Program-made: the position numbers and the translations under genes
Shown: in pieces, positions 1 to 12,314 of the stretch
Numbering within the stretch: the first letter of the stretch is position 1
How the letters are laid out: the number at the start of each line of letters is the position of its first letter
Notes under the pieces: generated by a model
What the model saw: the letters and a program-made list of their open reading frames with translations, nothing else
Told to the model about the DNA's origin: nothing
The model's database searches: none
Assembly (NCBI RefSeq): GCF_029784155.1
Contig: NC_073693.1
Coordinates: 357,383,825-357,447,824 of the forward strand
Reading direction: 5' to 3'
From: Uranotaenia lowii
Taxonomy: Eukaryota; Arthropoda; Insecta; Diptera; Culicidae
DNA: 64,000 nucleotides

Positions 1-2883
1 TTTAATCACTATCGAATGCCGAAGAAAGAATTTAATTACTATGTCTCTGTTCTGCACAATTAACTGTGAATCATGAGAAACCATGAAGGGGCAAAAGTAC
101 GAACTGCAAATGGGGCAAAAGTACGAAGGGTCTACTGAAGTAAATCTGAACGGAAAATTTAAACTTATTTTTCAAATGCTCTGGAAACATCAGCGCATAT
201 TTTTGTTTCTACATGAATTGCTCGTGCGAAAAATTGCTCAAATTCGATGAGAACTGCATTCTGTGAACCTGTTGAATATAAACAATTGGTGAAGAGCTGA
301 AAATTTGCGCAGGTTATTCACCCATGTATAGAATTTGTAAAAGAAGCGAACACAGGAGCTGCTTTTGTAAGCAAAGATTGATATAAAATAATGTTTCTCT
401 TGACTTGATGCAGAAATGTGGAATTTTGAATGGTCGTACTTTTACCCCACATCATTCGAACTTTTGCCCCAGAGGTGGGGTAAGAGTACGTTTCGGTAGC
501 AGTTAGGCATTTTCACTACTAATATCAAATGCGTCGATCGATTATCTTCGTAATTTTGTAGAAGAGAGATAAAAGCCTAAAGAATCAAATGCTGTTCTTG
601 GTTTTTTGGAAAACAACCGGCAAAATTTTCTAAACATAGGATAGCACTAAGGTCGTACTTTTACCCCACCATACTCTATTATTTTTTTCTGGGTTCAATG
701 TAAACTTTTTTGTCACTGGAAAAAAGTTTTCCCACCAAAACTACCCACACACCTTGTTGCAAAAAATATTAATTTCAAATAATGTTTTTACTGGCAAAAG
801 TACAGTCCACGACTTCCTTTATCAGAAATTTTTAGGATATTGGCATGGCCGTCCACATGCGGTTATTTTTTGAAAAGCGCTTCTTGTTGATTAATGAACA
901 GATTTTCAAAGGAATTTGCATAAAATAGTGAGTGCAACTCGTTCCGAAACTCGACACATTACAATCCAATTCAGCGAGCTTCGTTTGATAATCTTACGAC
1001 TCGTACTGAAAAATTCCAATTTTTGCAATTTGTTGCATAAATAACTATTATCTTTGCGAACATTCCTAAGCCCTTTTTGCAGATTTATTGGTGTCAAAAC
1101 ATCTGTTCGGAGAAAAATCTCAGACTTCCCAGAATCATGAGACTGCTTTGTACCAAGACTTCATGTGCCTTACTCAAGCCCTCTCTGGTGGAGAACTTAA
1201 GTTGACATGAACTACCACATCCAGTAGATACCTATCTATCTGGCTAAGGTCAACGCCACACCACAAGATCTCGCGTAGCGCCGCGATTCCAAGACCAGAA
1301 AAGGTTCCCCTCTTTCTGCCTGTTAATGGGTTCCGTAGATGGTTTTATTCAGCGACATCTGTGCTGTGCTATTGAAAATGAAGTGAGCAAAAAAGGGGTT
1401 AAAACTTTACGGTTGTGATCAAAATAATTTCCGCAATCTTGGAGGAATCTGTTCGAAGCTTTTAGCGCTCCTTGATTGAGGCCTATGTACAACAGCGGAA
1501 AAAAAATCGCCAAGATTGAACTTCGCGTAGCTCAGCGCCTTACAGCTGGAAATGGGATAATGTGATCTCTTTCGATGAGTCATAAGTAGCGAAACGGGTA
1601 GCGTTTTTTTGTTGTTTCTTCCATCACTGATGTGAGCGTGAATTTGTGCTGAACCGGTTTTTCAACACGATCCGTACAATGCTTTTAGTTTATCTGTGCT
1701 TTTAGCTTTCTTGTAATCCTAACTTCAAACGAGCTGCTTCGAAAATCTGATAAAAGATTCCGCTAACTAGTTCGACCTCAAATTTCGCTATTTTCAAATG
1801 ACATTAAAACACAATTTCTTAAAAAAAATTAGAATTTCCAATCTAAAGCCTTCTTTGAAGTTTTCTAGAGCAATTAGAGCGTTAAAACTGGCCACACTCA
1901 CTTGGAAAAAAAAACAAGTCGAAGACGCTGCCAATCCGTCTGGTTAAACTAAAGCGTCATCCTTTTATGTTTCGAAAGGGAAACGACTCAGAAAAACAAA
2001 CACTTGGAACATCTTACTAAGCCATACCTAGGCCTACAAGACTTCCCCCCTTCGGTTTCGATATTGCGCGGTATCTGTTACTTACTTAGGCTCTTCATCG
2101 TTATCGATACGCTTCATTAATCGTGCGAACTTTCGCCCACGCACCACTAAAAGTTTTCCTCTTCCCACGCAATTCGCCCCTTTCCAAAGTGATAAAAATA
2201 AGCTACACTAGATGCTCAAGTTGGTTGAAAGCGAAACTGGATGCCGGTTGCTTGGAAAAAAGCGATGTTTATTGCCAAATAAGCACGTATGTAAGATTTG
2301 GAATAATGACTAATTGCATCAAATAAATGTTTTTGTAATGTGATAGCTTGTGACTCTTAATGAACGGTATATACAATCTATTTTTTCCAATTTTTTTATT
2401 ATTGCAATGGACTGTAAAGTCTGCGTTTTGAGAATAATCTCAAGTGGCTTATAGCGTATTTGTTTAATGCACTGGCTCTGTGCTGACCTGGCACTGGAAT
2501 AAACAAACAAAATCATCGTTTAGTCAGTGTATTGTTTCCTCACTCACTCACACGCACTCTCGCAACACTGGCAAAATTTTCGGGTGCCACCGTCCTTTGG
2601 CAGTGTGTTGTTGTTTACAGTTCAACTTAAAACTTTCCCGGAACAACACATTTTCCCGGAATAACGCAAAAATATCGTACACAAATGGTGTACTTTCCAC
2701 AACATTTCACTGAGGAAGTAAGAATTGGAAGGCGATTCGGAAGTATGAAGAGGAAAGCAGCTTTATGGAAGAAAAATCTGGGCGGAGACCGGATCTGGTG
2801 GACAAAACTTTGGACCGGCAAATTATGCATGCTCACGCCAGCAGGAAGACTGTCTCAATTCGGGATGTGGTCAAAAAGTGGGA
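1..2883. other. Non-coding DNA, no gene recognised
   Basis: No ORF here resembles a known protein; those present are short and in AT-rich sequence. Apart from the short motif cluster annotated separately (88-667) I see no tandem repeat or element terminus. The stretch 1140-1350 has a more balanced base composition than its neighbours but shows no clear exon. Confidence 0.6.
88..667. repeat. Cluster of six copies of a 13-bp motif GGGGYAAAAGTAC in both orientations
   Basis: Forward copies lie at 88-100 and 112-124, with a one-base variant at 477-489. Reverse copies lie at 436-448 and 655-667, with a one-base variant at 458-470. The copies at 436-450 and 475-489 face each other and could form a hairpin. 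The outermost copies are in opposite orientation, as expected for a decayed small inverted-repeat element, but no target duplication is evident. Confidence 0.6.
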
Positions 2884-2892
2884 TTGCCTTAT

Positions 2893-3711
2893 TAGACTGA
2901 GTCGATTTGGGGTCATTTTTGAATTTCTCAAACCCTGGGGTCCTAAAAAGCTTCGTCGTGATCCAAAACTCATCCATGATTTTTTGCAGAATTTTCAAGT
3001 AACGTTTACATGAGTAAATTTGAACTTTTAGGTTTGTATGGGAAAATTGAATATTTTGTACTGAAAAATCAACATCTATTTTGTTTCTTCTGTGGAACTG
3101 AGCCAGCTGATGGATGTTGTGCCAATTTATAAAATTCCTAAGGGAAATCTTCCGCTGAACAACTTTGTCGAAGACCTTAACTTCGTATCTTATTACGCAA
3201 AAAAGTTATTAGCAGTTTAATAGGGGTATGTCTTTTCGCATTGATAAACAGTAAATTCAATTGACATCACTGCTGGGTGCCTATCGAGGTATTGCATGAC
3301 TACTTTTTATGCAATACTTCGCGAGGCTCAAGCAGTGATGTCAATTGAATTTACTGTTTATCAATGCGAAAAGACATACCCCTATTAAAAAGCTAATAAC
3401 TTTTTTGCCTAATAAGATACGAAGTTAAGGTCTTCGACAAAGTTGTTCACCGGAAGTTTTCCTTTAGGAATTTTATAAAATGGCACAAAAATCGCCAGCC
3501 GGCTCGGTTCCACAGAAGAAACAAAAACGATGTTTATTTTTCAGTACAAAATATTCAATATTCCCATACAAACCTAAAAGTTTAAATTTACTCATGTAAA
3601 CGTTACTTAAAAATTCGGCAAAAAATCATGGATGAGTTTTGGACCAAGACGAAGCTTTTAAGACCCCAGGGTTTGGGAAATTCAAAAATGACCGCAAATC
3701 GACTCAGTCTA
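2893..3711. mobile_element. Palindromic (fold-back) MITE, 819 bp, copy 1
   Basis: Almost the whole element is an inverted repeat. The left arm begins TAGACTGAGTCGATTTG and the right arm ends with its reverse complement; the arms are about 400 bp each and meet near 3300. A 9-bp direct repeat TTGCCTTAT lies immediately outside both ends (2884-2892 and 3712-3720), as expected for a target-site duplication. A second copy is at 42445-43257. There is no coding capacity, so it would need a transposase supplied in trans. The 8-9 bp duplication points to a hAT or Mutator-type source; the superfamily is inferred. Confidence 0.9.
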
Positions 3712-3720
3712 TTGCCTTAT

Positions 3721-5084
3721 AGAACCATCAATCGTGTTAAAGTAAGATTGGATTTTAAGACATATAAGAAGCCGAATCGCCAAGCCCGTCCTAGGGGAGG
3801 TGGGGGCGGACGGGTTTCGAATTTTAAATTTAGCCAGAAATAATAATAATACCAAAAATGCACAACAAAGAAGCAAATTAATTTCAAAAACCATTTTTTT
3901 CCATGTATGACCATCACACATTTTCGAAAAATAATAAGTTTTACTGATACGACTCTGAGTCAGAATGTTTCAAATGAATGCGATTTTATTAATAAATTAT
4001 TCAGAATGGTGATCTCTCTTCTGAACTAGATATTAGCTTGAAAATTAATTTAAAGCAGTCTAGTAGCATTTTGAAATCAATATCTCAAAAATTTGTAAAA
4101 TAAATTTCAGACCCAAAACCACGATTAAAAATTTTCAGCAATATGATAACAATTGTTGATAATGGAATATCTAAACACATCTACCATTCACTATTCATTA
4201 TTCGTACTTGCACAGCCAAAACTTATGTCTTATCCCAAAATATAACAAAAATTGTTTTATTATTCTTCTTGTCTTTAATCATGTTTTCGATTACTCGAAA
4301 ACTCTTAGCACTATTTTTTTCATAGTTAAACTGGTGTTGGATTCTGGTGTACAATCATTTCTGGTCATTGACCAAGAATAAAGCGCCTTTACTTGCTCTT
4401 GAAAAAAAAAACGAAAAAAAAAATATTAGAAGAAGTTAAAACCTTTCGAGGTCTGTTTAGAACTCGAAAGGTTAAAAAAACCACTTTACCTTATAATAGA
4501 ATTTTACGTGTTTTTTATATCTTTATTATAGAGATTTAGATTTTTACTCATAAGATCACGTTGAAAGATGTCTATCATTAATAAGCTTCCAGTTTCTCAA
4601 TAATATCAAAAATATTTTCACAGCAACCATATTTTGATTTTATGATCAAAACTTGTTAGTCCCGTTTCTTATAAAATATTTTTAAATCATTCGCCAGCTT
4701 AGAATATCACTACAGATTAGGAACAATCGTGTGCTTCAACTTTTTTTTTTACTGTAGGCACACCGATTCTTTGAGAATACTTTACTACGTCGCAGTTTTT
4801 TTCTAGATCACAGTAGGCTTAAAATAATCGTCGCGTCTTTGAGGTAGCTGACTATGAAAACATTTGGAAAATTTTCTTCGAGATCCAACATGAAATCTTT
4901 TTTCCTACCAAATCGGACAAATATTATAGCCTGTCTGTTAATGCCTCGGGTTATCCCAAACAGATGTTGTAGGCAAACTCAATAAAATGCGCAATTGTGC
5001 GCGAGAAAGATAATATCTATCCACCCACCAGTCCCCCTTAACTAAAGCTCACCTGTTTTCCTCCTGTGATATGGCCACCTCGGA
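3721..5084. other. Non-coding AT-rich DNA
   Basis: No gene recognised. A perfect 11-bp stem (AACCTTTCGAG, 4440-4450, with its complement at 4463-4473) encloses a 12-base loop. It could fold in RNA or be a chance palindrome; nothing around it indicates a transcript. Confidence 0.55.
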
Positions 5085-6125
5085 TCAATTCCCTTCGGCA
5101 TTGCGAGCCGGCACACAAATATTCTTCCTTTCGGCTCGTTCAACCGAGCAACACTTTCGCTGGTGGTCGCGCAGCCGGGAATATGTTTCCTAGGCACGCG
5201 AAATGGAAGCGACACTCCCTCGGCTCGTCTCGCAGAAATTCATCAGCAACACAACATACGGCAACTAATAGCCGCAATTCGGCTCTGGCCGGAAACTGAT
5301 GGTGGATCGCGCCGCCGGGATCACTCCTGGGCGCGCATCTGTTCTGTCAATATCCTTTTGGCTCGATGAAGATCGATACGTGGCCGATGCTGGGGCCGAA
5401 AATAAAACAACAACACTAATTCGCGCCACCGGGAATAATCCTTGGCGCGGGACTATTGAGCCCAACTCCCTTGCTCTAAAACAGTGCTGACACTGCATGG
5501 CTCCTCTGGCCGGAAACCACTGACACGTCGCGCTGCCGGGAATAATCCTGCGCGCGGGTTAACTGAGCCCAATTCCTTCAGCTCGTCACCAATTGTTGTT
5601 TGGCTCTCCTGGCCGGAAAATAACGTTAAATCGCGCTGCCAGGAATGATCCTGGGCGCGGAAATATTGAACTAAACTCCTTCGGTTCGCTCTAGAACAGT
5701 GCTGACACTGTATGGCTCTACTGGCCGGAAACCACTGGCTTGTCGCGCTGCCGGGAATAATCCTGCGCGCGGGTTAACTGAGCCCATTTCCTTTGGCTCT
5801 CCACAAACGATCCCTTGGCTCTTCTGGCCGCAAAATAACATTAAATCGCGCCGCCGGGAATGATCCTGGGCGCGGAGATATTGAGCCCAACTCCTTCGGT
5901 TCGGGGCTGACATTCTATGGCTCTTCTGGCCGGAACTTTCCACCACGTCGCGCTTCCTTTGACCCGATAAGTTTCGGTGCGTGGCCGGTAGTGGGGCCGA
6001 AATACAACACAACACTAATTCGCGCCGCCGGGAATAATCCTGGGCGCGTGTTCTCGATACGTCTCTTGTGGCCAAAATACAGCAATGAGTCTCGCCGCCG
6101 GGAGCGATCCTAGGCGCGAACACTT
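5085..6125. repeat. GC-rich minisatellite with about ten hairpin-bearing units of roughly 105 bp
   Basis: A core of the form CGCGCC-GCCGGGAATAATCCTG-GGCGCG recurs near 5166, 5308, 5421, 5528, 5634, 5743, 5846, 5947 (truncated), 6020 and 6090, so about every 105 bp. Each full core is an imperfect hairpin with outer arms GCGCC and GGCGC. Between cores sit TTCGGCTCG-like and CTGGCCGGAAA-like segments. At least three core types recur, including one in GGTTAACTGAGCCC context and one in AACACTAATTCG context, so there is some higher-order order. Long ORFs on either strand (for example 5671-6180 on the minus strand) are repeat artefacts. I do not recognise the family. Confidence 0.85.
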
Positions 6126-8683
6126 TGTCATGGCTTGGGTTTATTAAAACCCCGTGAAACGGCCCTAGAAATAAAACCACACCACATCAGTGCCTAACCT
6201 CACTTCTAAAGTATGTCATACTTACTTCTTTTGAAGGCTGTTTCAGGCACGCTCTTTTCGGGGCAGTTCGGCCTGCTCCGGCACCTTTTGCATTTTCTTT
6301 TTTCCTGCGAAGGAAATTATTTGTAAGTTATCGCTTTTCGCGATTAAATAAAAATTAAATTCAGCATTATCGGATTTGGCTGCTTTTCCACGCACGTCGT
6401 TTGCACTTTTCACCTGCGCTTTTTTATTTTGACAGCTCGACTCGAGCTCTTAGCGCCAGGGTGTGTCCACCCACAATCAATGATCTGCTTTTGTGTGGGT
6501 TTTCGTAACCCAAAATTGAGTGCATGTAATAATATTCGACCTTTCAACTATCCAAACACACCCAACACTCATATCTATTTCAAGGAATTTTCCTGATCTT
6601 ATCAATTGCTTTGAAATGGGAAGCACCAACCAAAGTTTGCCTCGATTTTGCTGTGACATGGTTCCCGGACGGAATTACACTAAGTAAGCACAAATAAACC
6701 ATGATAGTACCAACAAAAACCTTTTTTGGCTGTTAATTTTGGTCACATTGGGTTCTGACCGTTTTAAATTGTATTTCGGTTATATTTTACAAAACTTTTT
6801 CTTATATTTATAACCAGAAATGTAAAAAATAAAAAAAAAAATCATCACGAGCGAAGAGAAAACGCGTGCGTTCGCCATGGCTTAACGCCTACTTCCTAAG
6901 GACCGCAAAAAAAAAATCTACGCTGAAAAATCTCATAAACTACTGAGGAAATTTTTCAAATCTGGTATCCATGAGTTACTAGGTTTAATTTTTCGGGAAT
7001 AGTTTTCTTAATTAATTTATTACATTTAAGATATGCTTCTAAGTGTGGCGCACTCGCGGCGACCGCAAAAAACGAGATATCTCGTATTTGATCCGCGATG
7101 TGTTAGTATAAATTTCTTTTCTTTGTTTTCAATTGAAGGGTTTGTAAAACAACATGTTTAATTCATCATTGAAAGCTTAAACTGACAATGTACACGTTGA
7201 GTAATGAGCGATTTTATAAATGATCATTGATCAATAAGAAATTGGTAGAAATAAAAACAAGGATTTCTCAGTTTCGATGGAAATATTGAAAGCACGAAGC
7301 ATATACTATTTCAGTTAACATTGTGCATTAAAATTTAGCTTTGCAGATGCAACTTGGTATTATTTTTAGAACTTTCCATAGATTAATAAAAAAATTATGA
7401 TTGAATTAAGAAAGATGATTTAAAATAATTAAAACGAGTGAAAGCTTTTAATTTTCGGGCGCAGGTTTTGTAGTTTAAAATTTTAAGCCTTGAATATTTT
7501 GTCAGTGCCTATTGCAGTATTGGGTCCTGGAAAGGACAAAATGTAGAAACTATGTTTTTTTATAAGAAAAAAAATTAGATTTCAAGCCTTAGAATTAAAA
7601 AACAAAGACAAGTTTATTAAAAATATTACAAAAACGAATTTAAAGGTTGTCTAGAAAATTTAGTGAAAAAACAATTCTTAAAGTTTCAAGCAACTTTGAG
7701 TCAATGTTTTGAAAATTTTGTAGATTTTGGCGTCTATCATCTTTATTTTTGGTGATATAATGTTTATAAGTATTGAAATTAAGTTAAGTTGAGTTTTGAA
7801 TGAAATCATTCATAACTGATTAACTTACAAAACTACGTGTTTATCATACTTCATTCAATTTAGGAATAATATGTTTATGAAGATAATGATAAGTGATTGA
7901 AAAAAAAATGAATTCTAAAATTTCTACAGTACACTTATCATCTCAAGTATTAATGACATAACTGAAAAAAGTTTGAAAAAAAGGTTTTTTTTTTCATTTG
8001 ACAAATAAAAACTATATAAAAGTAAATTAAGTTTAAATTTTTTTATAAAAAATCGATAAAAATGTGTTTACAGAATGGAGTGAAGGAAACAAAAAGAAAT
8101 CTTTTATTCTTCTTTTCGCAGGAGTTGAAAGTGCTTGCGGGTCTGAGAAATATTGATGATTGGTTTAAAATATTTATTTTAAATTATTAAGGTTTTGTCG
8201 AAAATAAAATGCAGAATTTTCTCAAAAGATTTTTACCTAATTTCATAGGTTATTTTGAAAATGAAAGCTGATGGAAATAAAATTAATTGCATATTTGGAT
8301 TCAAGAAACCCTAATTTATCATAATAAGTTCTTTAAACTATTTGCACCTTGGAAAAATGTAAATTTTGTGGTCTTTTGAAATTTATCAAAACCTTTTGAA
8401 TGTGGTGTTAAGCATTAAGAAGAACAACAAAAAAAAAAAAAATCCGCCGGAGGTGAGCCAATTTTTTAACATATTTGTTTATAATTATTTTCGAACACCT
8501 TTTGCGATCCAGAAATTTTCGGTTATTATGGTAAATTCGTTTCTTGATCTGAATATTTTACTTGGAAAAATTCCCCCTAACCTCCCCCCCTCCCCCCGTA
8601 CACACGGCCTTGCTAAACGCAGTCATAAACAAGCTTCTTCTGTCAAACCAAGAGCTCCTAAATTATATGCTCAACTGCTATGC
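6126..8683. other. Non-coding DNA flanking the minisatellite
   Basis: 6126-6470 has mixed composition with a near-palindrome AGCTCGACTCGAGCT around 6436-6450. It could be the non-repeated part of the element carrying the minisatellite. 6700-8680 is strongly AT-rich with homopolymer runs and no recognisable gene or repeat terminus. Confidence 0.5.
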
Positions 8684-8965
8684 TAAGGTTGCCGTTTTGC
8701 CCGGTTTTGTATGGGATTGCCCGGTTATTTTGTACAAAATTTGGGAACAGTCCGGCCCGGCCCGGTTGCCCGGATTTCATTGAAAATGCCCGGATTTTGC
8801 CCGGATTTATTCAATTCATTGACAAATCAAACAACAAGAAAACAAGGAACGCCACCAAAGCGAAACTTTTTTTAACAAGTTTTATAAAAATAATCATGAA
8901 AGATTTTTTGGAAGCCAAAAACACGATTCAAAATCTGTCGATAAATTTTGATGAAAAAAATTTTT
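8684..8965 (+). mobile_element. Truncated copy of the TAAGGTTGCC / CCCGG-rich MITE family
   Basis: It starts TAAGGTTGCC and carries the family's repeated GCCCGGATTT-like words, then the internal segment around 8876-8965 that matches the intact copy at 45984-46431. The right terminus is missing. Overlapping ORFs are not genes. Confidence 0.75.
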
Positions 8966-9170
8966 TTACAGTTCATGACTACTGCCACAATGAATACAGC
9001 CTCATCTAATACTGTTTTGGCCTGATTTTCTATCAGTTTACTACTCAAAGGACACGATGGCTTGGTACAAATTACATCACCGTCAACAATGAAGAGCATT
9101 ATGGTGTGAATAAAGTGATGTTTGATTTTCGAAGTACAGTAAGGTTTTTTTTTACACTGATATACGTACC

Positions 9171-9297
9171 GCGTAAAAAAAAACCGTGTAAAAAAACCGT
9201 GTTAATTCCCGAAAACCGTGTAAAAAAAACCGTGCTAATTCCCGAAAACCGTGTAAAAAAAAAACCGTGTTAATTCCCGAAAACCGTGTAAAAAAAG
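9171..9297 (+). repeat. CCGTG / TTAATTCCCG tandem cassette, left side
   Basis: Repeats of AAAACCGTGTAAAAAA and CCGTGTTAATTCCCGAAAA alternate several times. The same cassette lies at 12362-12477 in the same orientation, so these two blocks are not part of the inverted layers. Confidence 0.85.
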
Positions 9298-9309
9298 ACC
9301 ATTCGAATT

Positions 9310-9791
9310 CTGCAGCTCTGAAGTTCTGACACTTAAGACCTGGGGCCTGAAACTTGAGTCATGAGACCTGGACTTGAAAATGTAGACTAGAGACATGAGA
9401 CCTGAGACTTTAGACATGACACCTGAGACCTAAGTCCAGGGACCTGAGATCTGAGACATGAGACCTGAGACTTGAAGAATGAGACCAAAGACATGGGACA
9501 TTAGACCTGAGACCTGAGACTAGAAACCTAAGACATAAAACACGAGACCTGAGACCTGAGACGTGGGACATGGGACATGAGACCTGAGACATGAGACTTG
9601 AGGCTTAAGACATGACACCTGAGATCTGAGACCTGAGACATGAGACATGAGACAAGAGGCATGAGACATGAGATATGAGACCTGAGACCTGAGACTTGAG
9701 ACATGAGACATGAAACACAAGACATGAGACCTGAGGCATGAGACAAGAGCCATGACAGATTGGACCTGAGACATGAGACATTAGACCTGAG
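9310..9791 (+). repeat. 7-bp minisatellite GAGACNT, left arm
   Basis: The array alternates GAGACCT and GAGACAT heptamers with scattered substitutions and becomes more degenerate at its outer edge. It joins the 119-bp array at AGACAAGCTACTAG. The mirror-image array is at 11886-12275. Confidence 0.9.
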
Positions 9792-10480
9792 ACAAGCTAC
9801 TAGTGTTATTACCGCGAAAAATTATATTAGCTTCGATTACAACTTGCGACCCCTCTAGTGAAAGGGTTTGACTTGTAGATGACGAATAATAGTGTCGCGA
9901 CTTCGCTAGTACAAGCTACTAGTGTTAGTACAGCGAGAAATTAGTTAAGCTCCGATTTCAACTTTCGACCGGTCAAATAAAAGGGTTTGACTTGTAGGTA
10001 ACGAAAAATAGTGTCGTGACTTCGCTAGTACAAGCTACTAAGATTAGTACCGCGAGAAATTAGTTAAGCTTCGATTTAGACTTGCGACCCCTCTAGTGAA
10101 AGGGTTTGACTTGTAGGTGATGAAAAACAGTGTCGCGAAATCGCTAGTCCAAGCTACTAGTGTTAGTACCGCGAAAAATAAGTTAAGCTCCGATTTCAAC
10201 TTTCGACCGGTCAAGTGAAAGGGTTTGACTTGTAGGTGACGAAAAATAGTGTCGCGAGTTCGCTAGTACAAACTACTAGGATAAGTACCGCGAGAAATCA
10301 GTTTAGCTCTGATTTAGACTTGGGACCCCTCTAGTGAAAGGGTTTGACTTGTAGATGACGAATAATAGTGTCGCGACTTCGCTAGTAAAAGCTACTAGTG
10401 ATAGTACCGCGAGAAATTAGTTAAGCTCCGATTTTCCGATTTCGACCCGTCAAGTGAAAGGAATTGACTTGTTGGTGATA
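9792..10480 (+). repeat. 119-bp tandem array, left arm, six units
   Basis: Units begin at 9792, 9911, 10030, 10149, 10268 and 10387, a constant 119-bp period. Two variants alternate strictly: A has CGACCCCTCTAGTG in the middle (third A unit GGACCCCTCTAGTG) and B has CGACCGGTCAAGTG or a close variant. The order from outside inward is A-B-A-B-A-B, so the amplified unit is effectively a 238-bp dimer. The last unit decays near 10480. Confidence 0.92.
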
Positions 10481-10484
10481 TTGG

Positions 10485-11340
10485 TTACAGGGGATAATCT
10501 TGAGAATCCGGGGAATTGAATAGTATTTAAAGTGTATTTTTTATATTTTGTATCACGTTTTGTTTTGATAACTGGCAAAATAAATCAAAACGCGCTAGCA
10601 GAAACTGTAGCACCCAGCTGAAAATTGAATAAAATCATCATTCTAGAGAGCTCTGAGAGCTGTGAGCCCGTGCGTTTTTTTAATGGTTTGAAAACTTGAA
10701 CAAGATGCTACAAATTTTCTAAAATTTTTATCAAACGATGCATTCTTTGAAATTTGCAGTTAATGAAAATATAACTTCAAAATTTTTATCCATCCAATCA
10801 TGAATTTTTATGATTTCAGCTAGTAGAATTTGTTACAGTATTTTTCACCCCTAAATGCCTTTTCTATAAAAACATTTATTGTTTAAAAAATATAAAATTT
10901 AATTCGAACAAAGCCAAAAACTACTGCATTTGGTGCTTCATGCATTACGACATTTCAAATACATCACAACTGGTGGAACCAATAATTTTTCTGACTACCT
11001 CAATTTTATGTGCAATCAACTTTAAAACTTTTTTGTACAAACGGTATGATTATCTGCGGAAATAATGTTTTTAAAGGCCATTGAAGTTGAAAACTGTTGC
11101 ATGATGCACCAGATGCACCAGACGGTATCTCTGTTTAAAAGACATACATCGTCTATGCCGATTTATGCTTTGCAGACTGAATTAATTACGTTGAAAATTT
11201 AAGATTAACATTTAACTCCAGTACCGAGATGGGAATCGAACCCATGCCATCAGAGGACCAGCGATTACCGTCTTACCACGCTAACCACTCGACCAACGAG
11301 ACGTATCTCACAACTAACCTTGAGTTCTGTTTGCTTCAAA
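10485..11340. other. Unique core of the fold-back composite
   Basis: AT-rich sequence between the two inverted arms with no long ORF. Its only recognisable content is the tRNA-like segment at 11218-11310 on the minus strand. Confidence 0.6.
11218..11310 (-). repeat. tRNA-derived SINE head (pseudo-tRNA)
   Basis: On the minus strand there is an A-box-like GGTCGAGTGGTTAGCG and a good B box, GGTTCGATTCC, inside a 5-bp T stem (ATGGG/CCCAT). The acceptor ends do not pair, so it is a tRNA-derived Pol III promoter remnant and not a functional tRNA gene. It sits in the core of the fold-back composite. Confidence 0.75.
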
Positions 11341-11344
11341 CACT

Positions 11345-11885
11345 TTAACTTGATTGGCCGCAAGTTGAAAACGGAAATGAAACTTCTTTCTTCCGGTAAT
11401 AACACTAGTAGCTTGTACTAGCGAACTCGCGACACTATTTTCATCACCTAAAAGTCAAACCCTTTCATTTGACCGGTCGAAAGTTGAAATCGGAGCTAAA
11501 CTAATTTCTCGTGATACTAACACTAGTAGCTTGTACTAGCGAACTCGCGACACAATTTTCCGTCATCTTCAAGTCAAACCCTTTCACTAGAGGGGTCGCA
11601 AGTATAAATCGAAGCTTAACTAATTTCTCGCGGTACTAACACTAGTAGCTTGTACTAGCGAAATCACGACACTATTTTTCGTTACCTACAAGTTAAACCC
11701 TTTCATTTGACCGGTCGAAAGTTGAAATCGGAGCTAAACAAATTTCTCGCGGTACTAACACTAGTAGCTTGTACTAGCGAAGTCACGACACTATTTTTCG
11801 TCACCTACAAGTCAAACCCTTTCATTAGAGGGGTCGCATGTTGAAATCGGAGCTAAACTTGTTTCTCGCGGTACTAATTCTAGTA
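11345..11885 (-). repeat. 119-bp tandem array, right arm, inverted, about four and a half units
   Basis: Units in reverse orientation are marked by ACTAGTAGCTTGT at 11404, 11522, 11641, 11760 and 11879, again 118-119 bp apart. From the outer edge inward the variants read A, B, A, B, the same phase as the left arm. The innermost portion (11345-11403) is a degenerate partial unit. Confidence 0.92.
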
Positions 11886-12275
11886 GCTTGTCTCCGGTCT
11901 CAGGTCCAAAGTCTCATGTCTCAGTACTCAGGTCTCATGTTTCATGGCTCTTGTCTCACGCCCCAGGTCTCATGTCTTATGTCTCATGCCTCATGTCGCA
12001 TGTCCCATGTCTCAGGTCTAAAGTCTCATGTTTCATGGCTCCTGTCTCATGCCTCAGGTCTCAGGTCTCAGGTCTCATGTCTCATGCTGAGGTCTCAAGT
12101 CTAATATCCCTTGTCTCAGGTTCCAGGTCTCAGGTCTCATGTCTAATTTCTAATGTTTCATGTCTCAGGTCTCATGTCTCATGTCTCATGTCTCGTGTCT
12201 CAGGTCTCAGGTCTCAGGTCTCAGGTCTCAGGTCTCAGGTCTCAGGTCCCAGGTCTTAGGTCTCATGTATCATTT
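11886..12275 (-). repeat. 7-bp minisatellite AGGTCTC / ATGTCTC, right arm
   Basis: This is the reverse complement of the array at 9310-9791. The junction with the 119-bp array (CTAGTAGCTTGTCTC) is the exact mirror of the left junction. ORFs through it are repeat artefacts. Confidence 0.9.
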
Positions 12276-12314
12276 TCTTAGTCTAAGAGATAAGATTTTC
12301 CCAACTTCAAAATG

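Noticed and set aside
5671..6180. 169-codon minus-strand ORF
   Set aside because: It lies wholly in the GC-rich minisatellite, where lack of AT-rich stops opens frames; no domain is seen.
9410..9774. Met-Ser-His-Val-Ser-type ORFs (also 11838-12259)
   Set aside because: Translations of the 7-bp GAGACNT minisatellite.
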